64,000 nt of DNA, taken from the NCBI RefSeq assembly GCF_019175385.1, contig NC_083340.1, positions 10,056,336 to 10,120,335 on the forward strand, written 5' to 3'. The notes below the pieces were generated by a model, which was not told the DNA's origin, searched no databases, and saw only the letters and a list, made by a program, of their open reading frames with translations. A program made the translations under genes and the position numbers. Source of the stretch: Lycium barbarum (Eukaryota; Streptophyta; Magnoliopsida; Solanales; Solanaceae). Numbering within the stretch: the first letter of the stretch is position 1; the number at the start of each line of letters is the position of its first letter. Of this stretch, positions 24,397 through 35,003 are shown one piece after another.

Positions 24397-26004
24397 TTGT
24401 TTTGGCTGCGAATCTGCATTAAGGACGAGACTACAGTGGCAGAGAGATTTGAAGCTTTCAACACTGGTATGCGTTTGGTGCAAGAACAAAACGATAGCAA
24501 GGGAAAGGTGGTTCGAAAAAATATTGTAGCCAATCTGGGAAATACCTTAAGCCTTCTTCCTAACACAACCTCAACTTCCAGCAACGTTTCCTTAGCCATT
24601 TCGCCTCACTTAAATCCTACCTATACCATTCCAAAAATGCCTTCGACCTACACTCCCGATCAAGTAGCGATAATGCCTAATCCTCAATTTGCCATAACCA
24701 CCGCTCAATTCGAGAAAAGTAAGAAAAACGAACTGGCAATATCCCCATACAGGAGGCCTGGAAAGGAAATCAAGTCGCTTTACCATGAAGATTTGGGAAA
24801 AGAACTCCACAATTTGAGGAAAGTCATTAATGAAGAGTTATGTTCAAGGAATTTCCAGATTTTGAAGTATGAAGATTTGTGTGTGCATCCAAACGCTGAG
24901 CTTCCGTCAGGGTACAAAATACCTAAGTTTAACACTTTCAATGGGAAGGGAGATCCCGTTGCTCATTTAAAGGACTATTGCAGCAGATTAATTGGTATTG
25001 GACATATTGAAGCCATACGAATGAGATTGTTCATTCAAAGTTTATCAGGATCAGCACTCTATTGGTACACTAAACAAGATTTTAGCAAATGGCTTACGTG
25101 GGAAGATATGGCCCGCGGATTTATAAAGCAATTCGAGTTTAACACTGGAGGCGATCCGCACATAGCTGATCTGCTTAGAATAAAGAAAACGCCACATGAG
25201 TCTTTCCAAGAATATGCCATACGATGGAGGTTAGAAGCTTCAAAAATACATCCTCCATTATCCGAGAGGGAATTGATCTCAACCTTCATCCAGATTCAGG
25301 AAGACTTATATTATGATAAGTTGCTCGGAGCTTGTGCACACAACTTCTCTGATTTGATTAGGATTGGTAGAGAACTAGAAAATGCCATTCAAGAAGGGAG
25401 AATTACAGATAGCTCAGCAACACAAGCCGTTCACCAAACCTTCCAAGCGGAGGTACACGGAAATCTGCAAAGTGAAATGAAGGAAAACCAATTTGCTTCC
25501 ACGACTATGCATCAAGCGCAATGCCATAAAAGTCACCAAATTTTTCAATCTTATGCCACCATGCAATGTCCTCGTCAGCGAAACTCCCAGCAAGCCTACC
25601 AACGACGGTTTCACCAAGTACAATCAAGCTCTCAACATAAAAAGAAGAGGAAATCTTTTTGCTTCACTACTCTAAATGAACCATTGGCAAACATATTTAA
25701 GAGGTTGAGTTCTAAGGGTATTCTACGACCAAAGAAGGGATTTATACCTAAGCATCCACCGCCAAACTTTGATTTATCTAAGAGTTGTGCTTATCACTCA
25801 AACATCCAAGGACATGACATTGAAGAATGTCCAGCACTAAGATTTAAGATTCAAAGCATGATTGAAAGTGGCAAGATAAAGCTGCAGCTAGAGCCTTCAG
25901 CCGATAATATTGCAAACACAAAGACAACTGTTGTTAAGGGTGATCCATCGAAACTGGCACCAAGGCATTTGAAAAGAAAGCGTGCAACAAGTCAAGCCGA
26001 CTGA
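24397..26004 (+). CDS. gag: Retrotransposon Gag polyprotein, Ogre/Tat type
   Basis: A 535-residue open frame. Residues ~186-335 form a Retrotrans_gag domain (GDPVAHLKDYCSRL, LFIQSLSGSALYWY, WEDMARGFIKQF, ESFQEYAIRWRLEA, SDLIRIGRELENAI). This domain packs into the virus-like particle that encloses the element's RNA in the cytoplasm. A C-terminal CHHC knuckle (CAYHSNIQGHDIEEC, 464-478) and a basic stretch before it would bind RNA. The first ATG of the frame was taken as start; the true start could differ because the upstream region is unusual. The frame ends in a TGA about 100 bp before a cassette repeat, and nothing resembling protease or reverse transcriptase follows. The frame is undamaged over 1.6 kb, unlike the surrounding MULE genes, which fits recent activity. 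Confidence 0.93.
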   Translation: MFWLRICIKDETTVAERFEAFNTGMRLVQEQNDSKGKVVRKNIVANLGNTLSLLPNTTSTSSNVSLAISPHLNPTYTIPKMPSTYTPDQVAIMPNPQFAITTAQFEKSKKNELAISPYRRPGKEIKSLYHEDLGKELHNLRKVINEELCSRNFQILKYEDLCVHPNAELPSGYKIPKFNTFNGKGDPVAHLKDYCSRLIGIGHIEAIRMRLFIQSLSGSALYWYTKQDFSKWLTWEDMARGFIKQFEFNTGGDPHIADLLRIKKTPHESFQEYAIRWRLEASKIHPPLSERELISTFIQIQEDLYYDKLLGACAHNFSDLIRIGRELENAIQEGRITDSSATQAVHQTFQAEVHGNLQSEMKENQFASTTMHQAQCHKSHQIFQSYATMQCPRQRNSQQAYQRRFHQVQSSSQHKKKRKSFCFTTLNEPLANIFKRLSSKGILRPKKGFIPKHPPPNFDLSKSCAYHSNIQGHDIEECPALRFKIQSMIESGKIKLQLEPSADNIANTKTTVVKGDPSKLAPRHLKRKRATSQAD

Positions 26005-26107
26005 TAGGGACATCATCTCGACACTTGAGAATATCATCCTCCACATGCCCATCTTTAGGAATAGCCGCTATCTTGTAATCTTTTCTAGACTTTTTTTTTT
26101 TTTTTGA

Positions 26108-26153
26108 ACTACGGTCGACCTGATTCCTGTTAGTAGCAGGATACGTAGGCGCC
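26108..26153 (+). repeat. Internal cassette, copy 2 of 3
   Basis: ACTACG, GACCTGATTCCTG, GCAGGATACGTAGGCGCC, followed by a GGTCCGGTCTCAA string. It lies ~105 bp after the gag stop and matches the copies at 23842 and 29633. Confidence 0.75.
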
Positions 26154-26639
26154 CATGTTGGGTCCGGTCTCAATAAATAAAAAAATTCCAATTCCCCCCA
26201 TACCCGAACTGGAGAAATATTCACATAAACAGATTTCCGCAACGGCATAGCAACGAGAAGCGCAGATTCAAAGCCAAAGCTCAATGTTCAACGCAAGGCA
26301 ACCACTTCCTTTTATACTAACAAATTTTCTTTGAGTAACGCAGAACCGATTTTTAGCTACTCCTCAACGATAATGCACGGCATACGAATCTTAGCATCAA
26401 GAAAACATCACGAAAGTCATGAAGCAAAGGATGATTCAAAATCAACACGAATTTCGAAACTCATAATTTTCTTTGAGCGCAGGAATTTTATTCATGGAAA
26501 CATTTTAGCAAGGTGAAATATCACCCAGGTTTCCAGTTGCGGAAGCCGAAGTATGCTTACAGCTTTGCAGGGACTGCGCATCGAGCGGTTTGAATCTTCT
26601 TATAACACACACAAATATTATTGCTTTCAAATGCTCTGC

Positions 26640-26950
26640 GCATGCACTACTATTTTAAATACCACGCACTGCATATGCACTATTGCTTTAAATTTCCCGC
26701 ACTGCATGCACTACTATTTTAAATACCACGCACTGCATATGCACTATTGCTTTAAATTCCCCGCACTGCATGCACTACTATTTTAAATACCACGCACTGC
26801 ATATGCACTATTGCTTTAAATTCCCCGCACTGTATATGCGCTATTGTTTTAAATGCCCCGCACTACACATGTACTATTACGTTCAAATGTCCCGCACTGC
26901 ATATGCACTACTGCTTTCAAATGTCCCGCACCGCAAAAGCACTGCTCCGC
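26640..26950 (+). repeat. Tandem array 1: ~64-bp units, decaying rightward
   Basis: Units contain CACTACTATTTTAAATACCA and GCATATGCACTATTGCTTTA, starting near 26647, 26710 and 26774 (64-bp period). They are followed by shorter, more diverged units up to ~26950. All share the phrase CCGCACTGCAT. Confidence 0.9.
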
Positions 26951-26989
26951 AAAAGCACCGCACAACATCATTGTTCGCAAACGCACAGC

Positions 26990-27700
26990 ATTTGGGTTCT
27001 TCCACCCTAAAATAGGATACTTGGGTTCTTCCACCCTAAAATAGGATACTTGGGTTCTTCCACCCTAAAATAGGATACTTGGGTTCGTCCACCCTAAAAT
27101 AGGATACTTGGGTTCTTCCACCCTAAAATAGGATACTTGGGTTCTTCCACCCTAAAATAGGATACTTGGGTTCTTCCACCCTAAAATAGGATACTTGGGT
27201 TCGTTCACCCTAAAATAGGATGCTTGGGTTCTTCCACCCTAAAATAGGATGCTTGGGTTCTTCCACCCTAAAATAGGATATCGGGTTTTTCCACCCTAAA
27301 ATAGGATATCGGGTTCTTCCACCCTAAATTAGGATATCGGGTTCTTCCACCCTAAAATAGGATATCGGGTTCTTCCACCCTAAAATAGGATGCTTGGGTT
27401 CTTCCACCCTAAAATAGGATATCGGGTTTTTCCACCTTAAAATAGGATATCGGGTTCTTCCACCCTAAAATAGGATATCGGGTTCTTCCACCCTAAAATA
27501 GGATTTCGGGTTCTTCCACCCTAAAATAGGATATCGGGTTCTTCCACCCTAAAATAGGATATCGGGTTCTTCCACCCTAAAATAGGATATCGGGTTCTTC
27601 CACCCTAAAATAGGATATCGGGTTCTTCCACCCTAAAATAGGATATCGGGTTCTTCCACCCTAAAATAGGATACTTGGGTTCTTCCACCCTAAAATAGGA
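26990..27700 (+). repeat. Tandem array 2: ~26-28-bp units, about 26 copies
   Basis: The core is GGGTTCTTCCACCCTAAAAT followed by AGGATACTT (28-bp form) or AGGATATC (26-bp form). Longer units cluster on the left and at the extreme right, shorter ones in the middle. Each unit carries one CCCTAAA, the plant telomere heptamer. Confidence 0.95.
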
Positions 27701-27716
27701 CATTTTGGGCTCAACC

Positions 27717-29226
27717 ACCTTTCATATGATGCATGGGCTGCGCACCGCCCTTTGCATCGCTTTCATATATTTCATGGGCTGCGCACCGCCCTTGGAAATT
27801 TCTGCATAAGGCCATGCACCGCCTTTCATATGATGCATGGGCTGCGCACCGCCCTTTGCATCGCTTTCATATATTTACTGGGCCATGCACCGCCCTTTTA
27901 AATTTCTGCATAAGGCCATGCACCGCCTTTCATATGATGCATGAGCTGCGCACCGCTCTTCGCATCGCTTTCATATATTTACTGGGCCATGCACCGCCCT
28001 TTTAAATTTCTGCATAAGGCCATGCACCGCCTTTCATATGATGCATGGGCTGCGCACCGCCCTTTGCATCGCTTTCATATATTTACTGGGCCATGCACCG
28101 CCCTTTTAAATTTCTGCATAAGGCCATGCACCGCCTTTCATATGATGCATGAGCTGCACACCGCTCTTCGCATCGCTTTCATATATTTACTGGGCCATGC
28201 ACTGCCCTTTTAAATTTCTGCATAAGGCCATGCACCGCCTTTCATATGATGCATGGGCTGCGCACCGCCCTTTGCATCGCTTTCATATATCGCCTGGGCC
28301 ATGCATCACCCTTTTAAATTTCAGCATAAGGCCATGCACCGCCTTTCATATGATGCATGGGCTGCGCACCGCCCTTTGCATCGCTTTCATATATCGCCTG
28401 GGCCATGCACCGCCCTTTTAAATTTTAGCATAAGGCCATGCACCACCTTTCATATGATGCATGGGCTGCGCACCGCCCTTCGCATCGTTTTCATATATTG
28501 CCTGGGCCATGCACCGCCCTTTTAAATTTCTGCATAAGGCCATGCACCGCCTTTCATATGATGCATGGGTTGCGCACCGCCCTTTGCATCGCTTTCATAT
28601 ATTTACTGGGCCATGCACCGCCCTTTTAAATTTCTGCATAAGGCCATGCACCGCCTTTCATATGATGCATGGGCTGCGCACCGCCATTCGCATCGCTTTC
28701 ATATATTTACTGGGCCATGCACTGCCCTTTTAAATTTCTGCATAAGGCCATGCACCGCCTTTCATATGATGCATGGGCTGCGCACCGCCCTTTGCATCGC
28801 TTTCATATACCGCCTGGGCCATGCACCGCCCTTTTAAATTTCAGCATAAGGCCATGCACCGCCTTTCATATGATGCATGGGCTGCGCACCGCCCTTCGCA
28901 TCGTTTTCATATATTGCCTGGGCCATGCACCGCCCTTTTAAATTTCTGCATAAGGCCATGCACCGCCTTTCATATGATGCATGGGTTGCGCACCGCCCTT
29001 TGCATCGCTTTCATATATTTACTGGGCCATGCACCGCCCTTTTAAATTTCTGCATAAGGCCATGCACCGCCTTTCATATGATGCATGGGCTGCGCACCGC
29101 CATTCGCATCGCTTTCATATATTGCCTGGGCCATGCACCACCCTTTTAAAATTTCTGCATAAGGCTGAACACCGACTTTCATATATCACATGGGCCATGC
29201 ACCGCCCTTTTTAAATTTCTGCATAA
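27717..29226 (+). repeat. Tandem array 3: 104-bp units, about 14 copies
   Basis: Each unit reads in order CATATGATGCATGGGCTGCG, CACCGCCCTTTGCATCGCTT, TACTGGGCCATGCACCGCCC, TTTTAAATTTCTGCATAAGG. Two alternating subtypes differ after TCATATAT (TTACTGGG versus CGCCTGGG/TGCCTGGG), giving local 208-bp and longer higher-order spacing. Open frames of 90 codons recur every 104 bp, but the period is not a multiple of three and stops recur, so I do not call them genes. Confidence 0.96.
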
Positions 29227-29537
29227 GACATCGCACCGCACCTGCCCTGTCTTTTTATTATTAATGCCCTGCATATGCTCGCAGCCGCATTGCACCGCAC
29301 TTGCATCGCTGTATTTCAATATTTATTCTTACTGACTATTTTCATCTAGTTTTTAGTTTCGCAGGAGCTTTAGCGCAACGTGGAACTATTTCTTCGGCAG
29401 CGAACTGTGGCAATACGTCGAGAAGGACAAGCAGATTTCTCGACAAGGGTCAAAGATCTACCTCGAACACTCGGCTCCAAATCCAAATCTCCCGTTCACA
29501 TTCCAGCACAATCAATTTTCAGGTTTCTATCACAATA

Positions 29538-29565
29538 CCCAGTGTCATCATAATTCGACACTGGG
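29538..29565 (+). other. Conserved hairpin in the 3' untranslated region
   Basis: CCCAGTGTC, a 10-nt loop, then GACACTGGG. The same 9-bp stem and 10-nt loop occur in the separate minus-strand element at 62755-62782. The flanking ~430 bp (29380-29815) are also recognisably shared with 62526-62950. Confidence 0.8.
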
Positions 29566-29632
29566 ACAATATTTTTTGTGAAGATTCGCATCAAATCGTG
29601 AGTTACCAGTCATAGGTGTCGTAGTCTTCCCA

Positions 29633-29690
29633 GAACTACACACGGCCTGATTCTCGTGCAACCCGAGATATGTAGGCGATTCAGAGACCA
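29633..29690 (+). repeat. Internal cassette, copy 3 of 3
   Basis: GAACTACA, GGCCTGATTCTCGTGCAACC, CGAGATATGTAGGCGATTCA. It is more diverged than copies 1 and 2 and closest to the minus-strand copy at 62648-62697. Confidence 0.75.
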
Positions 29691-29797
29691 GAGTTCGGCC
29701 GTAATTTTCTTTACCCTTAGTCCTCCACAATCCTTTAGCCGGGACAAAATAGGCTACTAAGTCAACGTCTTTGCCCGAAAATTCTTTCATCATTACC

Positions 29798-29815
29798 AGG
29801 CAAAGAGGGACAAGT
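29798..29815 (+). other. Polypurine tract before the 3' LTR
   Basis: AGGCAAAGAGGGACAAGT abuts the 3' LTR start. The minus-strand element has GGCAAAGACGGACAAGT in the same place (62526-62542). This is the primer for plus-strand DNA synthesis. Confidence 0.8.
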
Positions 29816-30055
29816 TGTTGACACCCAATTTTGTCCCGCCTCTCCCCCGAAATACCTATTAAATACTTCTAGTGTTTTGAGAAATTAAAAAATATGCATT
29901 TAAATTTTACTATAATTATTAGTCTTTTATTAACACCCACGTTTTATTATTCCGCTGCAGTAATTATTATTATTATTATTATTATTATTGTTATTATTAT
30001 TCTTAAATTATCATTTTATTACTAATTGTCATTAATTATTATTTCTTGTTATTTC

Positions 30056-30116
<61 letters not shown>

Positions 30117-33100
30117 TACTAATCATTATTATCAGCGTTATTTTGTTATCAATTATTAATCATCATTATCATCGTTATTTTATTATTAATTATTATCATT
30201 GTTTTATCAATAATGGTTATTTATTATTATTATTATTATTATCATCATTATTATTTCTTATTATTATTATTATCATTATTATCTTATTATTACCACTATT
30301 ATTGTTATTATTATTAATTTATTAACATTTTGCCACTATCAATAATTGTAATTTATTATTATCATTTTATTATTAATTATTATCATCTTTATTATTATTA
30401 ATTATTATCATTTTTTAATTATCAATATTTGTTATTACTATTATTATTATATCTATTATTATCTTTTATCACCATTATCATCAATATTATCATTATTACC
30501 ATTATCATTATTGTTATTAGCAGTATTACTACCGCTATTTATTTGCCGCTATTATTTAGTATTATTGAAACTTGCATTTCTCGACGTTTCTACCAACTTC
30601 CGCACAAACATCGCATTTTATTTCGCACATTTAAATGATAACGTTTGTTATTAAATATTATTGCACGGTCATTTACGACATCATATAATTTTTACTCGGG
30701 TCTTTTTATAATTACATATTTTCGTATTAGGTGATATTCTGGCACCCTTAGTACATCGTTAATCAAAATCGGTCTCTTATTCAAATTTAGAAGTCAAACT
30801 ATTTCTTGCACTCGGTCCGCATTTTGACTTACCGGACTCCAAATTAAAGCCCGATTGACTCCTGATAATTTTGTACTAGTCCATATCCCTTATCTCAATT
30901 TTTAGAATAATCAGTGTTTTAATTTATTAGCCTATTCTTTTAATACCCGGTCTAAAATCGACCCGGTCCACAAACGGACCGGGTCCGATCCAATTTTTCG
31001 TCAAAATAAGGGAAGCCTTTCCCTTCATTTTTTTTCTCTCTTCCGCCGCAGCTCACATCGCCTCCCTCTCCTTTTCCCCGTCATCATCCTCATCGCTCAC
31101 CACCATCGCACCTTCCTCCGCCTCCCATCTCCGCCGTCTCCATCCATCTCTCCGTCGCCACCCACCTCCGTCATCACCCACCTCTGTCGCCATCGCCCTA
31201 ACTCCATCCACCTTCCACCATCTCCACCGCACCTATACCCCCACGTGACTTCCACTTCATCTCTGACACCTCCACTACCTTCGTCACACCCATGTTCTCC
31301 TCTGACACACCCCACACACCCACTACACTCCCATTTCATCGTGTCACCCCACCTTCTTGTCCCCCGCTCCTCTCTCTCTTCCTCTCAAACGAAAACCCCA
31401 GTCCACCATATAAATAACCCTATCTTGAATTGGCAAGGGGGTTCGAAAAATTGGAAAAAATTCCCTTAAAGTGGTCCGCCATAGAATCCTTTGAAAGATT
31501 AGATCTGCTAGCCGCTGTAATCTTATTTTATCATCGAGCCGAAATACTATTTTTTCTTTTCTTCGTTTGCCTTGGTATTGCTGTGAATCCGAGCTTCGCA
31601 AGCTCGGATTTGGTAGTGTTCGAGTGAGTATCGAAGGCCCCATACCCACTTCGCTGCACCCGAAGAAGGTAAATTTCCTCCCTTTAAAGTTATTTTAGTG
31701 ATCGCTTGAATACTTTAAATGGTTTTTTGTTGATTGGTTCGCTTAGTGGTATTTTTGGGTTTCGTTTTAGTTTCGTTTGTAGTTATTCTGGTCGAATTAA
31801 GCATGATCTGTCCTTGAATTTCGGAAACATTGTATGAAGCTTAACCTACGTGCGGGATGAAATCAGTTTAGGCCGATATGACGAATGTGTATAAGGTCTT
31901 TGTCTCCTTTGTGTCATAGTGTCGTTTGTATGTTTGGATTGAATCTCCTTTGCTTTCAATCTGATATATGTTTAGCTTAACATGGTATATCATGTTTAGA
32001 CTCGATTAAGTTCAAACACCTGCTGTATATTTTAATGGTATTAATATGGTTCGCTTATGTTTGTTTAATAACAGTCACTCTTTGAGTTTTCTGCATCCTG
32101 GCTTGAGTGGCTACTGGTTGGAATAACTGTTTGTTGTCCGGTCTGGTGTAATTTAGTTGATGCATGAGTTGGTTTGTTGAACTTATTTGACTCAATCTTA
32201 GCATTAAGAACAAAAAATCGAATTTGATCCATGATGCATGAATGTTGTGTCTGCCACAGCTCCTAAAAATATATTTTTTAGTCTGATATGAGTAAAATGT
32301 TAAAACCTCGAGGTGCTCCGAATGAATCAATCGGCTATAATTCATTAGGCCAGTTAAATGTCTTATATCTTCCTCTGTCTGGTTCAGCCAGTGTCTGATC
32401 TAGATACATTCACGCATATGATATATAAGTGATGCAAGTGTCTACATACTATTCGTAACAGTCTCTGTTTGAATATTCTATATTTATCCCTGAATCTTGT
32501 TTTTATCTGCTGTCAATCTGTTTTGATGTCCTTCTACTTATCTTTGTATGTTAAAATAAACCATTCAGCTCTATATTTTGGTAAATGCTTGGGATGCAAC
32601 TATGATATCTAAATTATGCCATACACTGCCTCTTGTTGGGATTGCCCGTACCCATTCATGTATGTGCAATTGCTGTTAAAACGCGATGTTAGTTTGCCCT
32701 TGTGCTTGTTTCAACTCATCTAGACCTGGTTTGCATCTAATAAAGTTCGTTGAGTTAAGGATGGTGCAGTTTGTGTTTAAAAAGGATGATCGGGTCCACC
32801 CTCCCCTAGGCAAGCATGTTTCATCTGGTTTATTCATTGCCCCCATCAAAAGAAGTAGAATCATTTAATAGAAAGGCTTACTGTTAGTAACATCCTATTC
32901 TGTTTGGACTTTCTGTGTTTCTTTATGTGTGTTTTCTGTGTTGAATGTGTTCATTCTAGCTTGATATATTGGTTTGCTGTTGGTAGATTAATCTAGATGG
33001 GTGTCTAACAGTCATGCAGGTTTAATCAATTAGCATTGTTCAATTCACATCGTCTATGTTTAGCTGTTAATTTCAGTCTACCATGCTGGATAGGCCAATT

Positions 33101-34575
33101 CAATCATTATTTGTTCCTGCATCTTCGGCTGCTTTGCTTAGCTTGTTGGTTGTGACACTTTGAAAGTAATGTTTCGATTAATTGTGAAGCCAATTTGTCA
33201 TTCGTCAAAAACATTGTTGTTGTCAGTTCGTACAATTTATTACTGTGTTCGAAAATCTGTTTTCCGCCAAGTTTAGTGGCTGATTCGAAATGTCATATTC
33301 TTTGGTGGCCAATTTGGTCATTCACTGTTGTACTATTGTTGGTTCATGGCTGTGTTGTTCATAGTCATATTTTACATGTCTGTCTTTATTCATTGGTTAT
33401 ATACTGATCCTCCTTTCCTTTCGTTTCTTTGCATGATTATCGCATGCGAGTCCGAGGGACTCGTTTTCTTCTACATTTGGTGTTGGGCTAAAAAGCCCAA
33501 TAGGACTCCTTCCTCCGTGTCCAGCCCACCCGCAGCAGTGCATAAAATCTTCGCTGGGCCGAGGCTCAACAGTAGCAAACAGATCCGCAGCAGCCTTTTT
33601 AAAATGGGCTGAACCCATTCCAATAGCATGCATGATTTCAGCAGCTCAAATGGGCTGAGCCCGTTTATTACATTTCTTGTGCCTTCATTTTTTCTATGCA
33701 TTTAATTTATATTGCGTAACTAACATTTTTAATTTAGATAGACCTTAGTGAAATTAGTGGGTTTAGTTTTAGTAATGGGTAGTTAGTTTAACGAAAAGAA
33801 CTAAAGAATATTTTGTTAACATCTTTTAAGGTTATTCAATTATGCATACCTTTAAACGAATGTAGTTAATAAAACATAATTTTGTTTATACTAAAAACAC
33901 GAAATCAATTAATACACCACCGTTTGAGTTGTTTCAAGTATTCATTAAAACACAGCACAAACCCGCGTTTTATTCCCCTTGTATATTTTATGCAAATTTT
34001 ATTTTAATTCGCATTATCATTTAAAGTCTTTGCAATATTTATAAGTTTATTCTAAATGACATTTGAAGTTTTCTTTTATGCAAATTATTACACTTTCTAC
34101 AAATCTCATTTTAAATAGCATTTTTTAAAGTCTCGGCAACTTTTACAAGTTTTATTTTAAACGGCATTTAAAATCTTCTTTTATGCAAATTATTATATTT
34201 TTTAAAAATCCTATCTTAAGCAATATTCTTATTTTTCTTAAAAAATCGAAGCAACATTTCTTAGCTCCCTTTTTTAAATTTCAGGCATCTTATTTAGCAT
34301 TAATTAATTAACCTAAGTTTGGCCGGACAACCGTAGTTAACGGATTCTAAAGGATGCCTAACCCCTTCCCTTTAGGATAATATAGAACCCTTATCTAGAA
34401 TCATACTGATTAAGCAGACTACTAACGGAGGTTTAGTTTTAACTTTACCTTAGTTAGCATTTAGGTGTCCTAATTCACCGTTAAATTAATTAGGTGGCGA
34501 CTCCTTAAACAAAACAAAGAGGAATCACCAATACGTTGTACTCCGCTTCAACCCGGGTTAAAAAGGGGTATAACA
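29816..34575 (+). repeat. 3' LTR of the gag-only Ogre/Tat element (4760 bp)
   Basis: Nearly identical to 16987-21741. Differences seen include G/C in TGAGAAATT (29882 region), a different (ATT)n length, C for T near 30463, T for C near 30721, and single-base changes near 32771, 33270, 33517, 34315 and 34394. It ends TATAACA and is followed by the ATACT duplication. Confidence 0.95.
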
Positions 34576-34797
34576 ATACTTACAAGGAGTTCGGAATAGG
34601 GACTGCATTTGTATAAAAAACAACATAATCAATGTTAAGAAATTTAACTAATACAAATAAGATTAAAAAGTATGAATATTACATACCCCATAATGCGTAC
34701 ATCCGAGAAATCTACGTCCGGCATTGTCATCCGACCATGAAATTCTTGTGACTGGAGGACACCCACATGCACAAACAAGCCTAGTATTATAAATCAT
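34576..34797 (-). pseudogene. GRF zinc-finger protein of the MULE, exon 1, intron and start of exon 2
   Basis: On the minus strand, ATG at 34797-34795 opens 37 codons ending at 34687. They include CACGCPP, TRISWSDDNAGRRFLGC and THYG, the N-terminal half of a GRF zinc finger. GTATGT follows as a splice donor (34686-34681), and an AG acceptor sits at 34604-34603. Exon 2 resumes in phase 0 with SLFRTPCKY (34602-34576) and is then cut by the LTR element. The zinc ligands are split between exons: CxC and GC in exon 1, CKYF in exon 2. A TATA-like TATATTAAAA lies on the minus strand at 34880-34871, ~75 nt before the ATG. The gene is convergent with the transposase, which is why I treat it as a MULE gene. 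Confidence 0.82.
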
Positions 34798-34802
34798 GGG
34801 GT

Positions 34803-34915
34803 CAAAGATTAATGGAAAGGAAGAAAATTGATGGCAAAGAGAAGAAATTTAATGGAGGAATTCTTGAAATTTTTAATATATGGTGGAGGAGAAGGGGTTA
34901 TGGTGTATAAATAGG

Positions 34916-35003
<88 letters not shown>

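Larger units (their letters stand above)
16987..34575 (+). mobile_element. Complete Ogre/Tat-type LTR retrotransposon without pol (gag-only), nested in the MULE
   Basis: Two LTRs of ~4.76 kb, both starting TGTTGACACCCAATTTTGTC and ending GGGGTATAACA, enclose ~8 kb. ATACT is duplicated on both sides (16982-16986, 34576-34580). A tRNA-Arg-type primer site follows the 5' LTR and a purine tract precedes the 3' LTR. The only coding region is gag (24397-26004). No RT (YxDD), integrase (HHCC/DDE), RNase H or protease motif is visible on either strand. The space between gag and the 3' LTR is filled with tandem arrays. Such elements match the description of terminal-repeat elements with a GAG domain (TR-GAG) and depend on a full-length relative. 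LTR identity is very high, so the insertion is young. Confidence 0.93.

Noticed and set aside
26990..27700. Regular short repeats resembling a CRISPR array
   Set aside because: Units are contiguous with no unique spacers, and the context is a plant retrotransposon.
26990..27700. Interstitial telomere
   Set aside because: CCCTAAA occurs only once per 26-28 bp and never in direct tandem, so this is a minisatellite containing the heptamer, not telomeric DNA.
27733..29214. A family of overlapping 63-90-codon open frames (MGCAPPFASLSYI-like)
   Set aside because: They recur every 104 bp because the DNA is a tandem repeat. The period is not a multiple of three, stops recur in each unit, and no start context or codon bias is seen.
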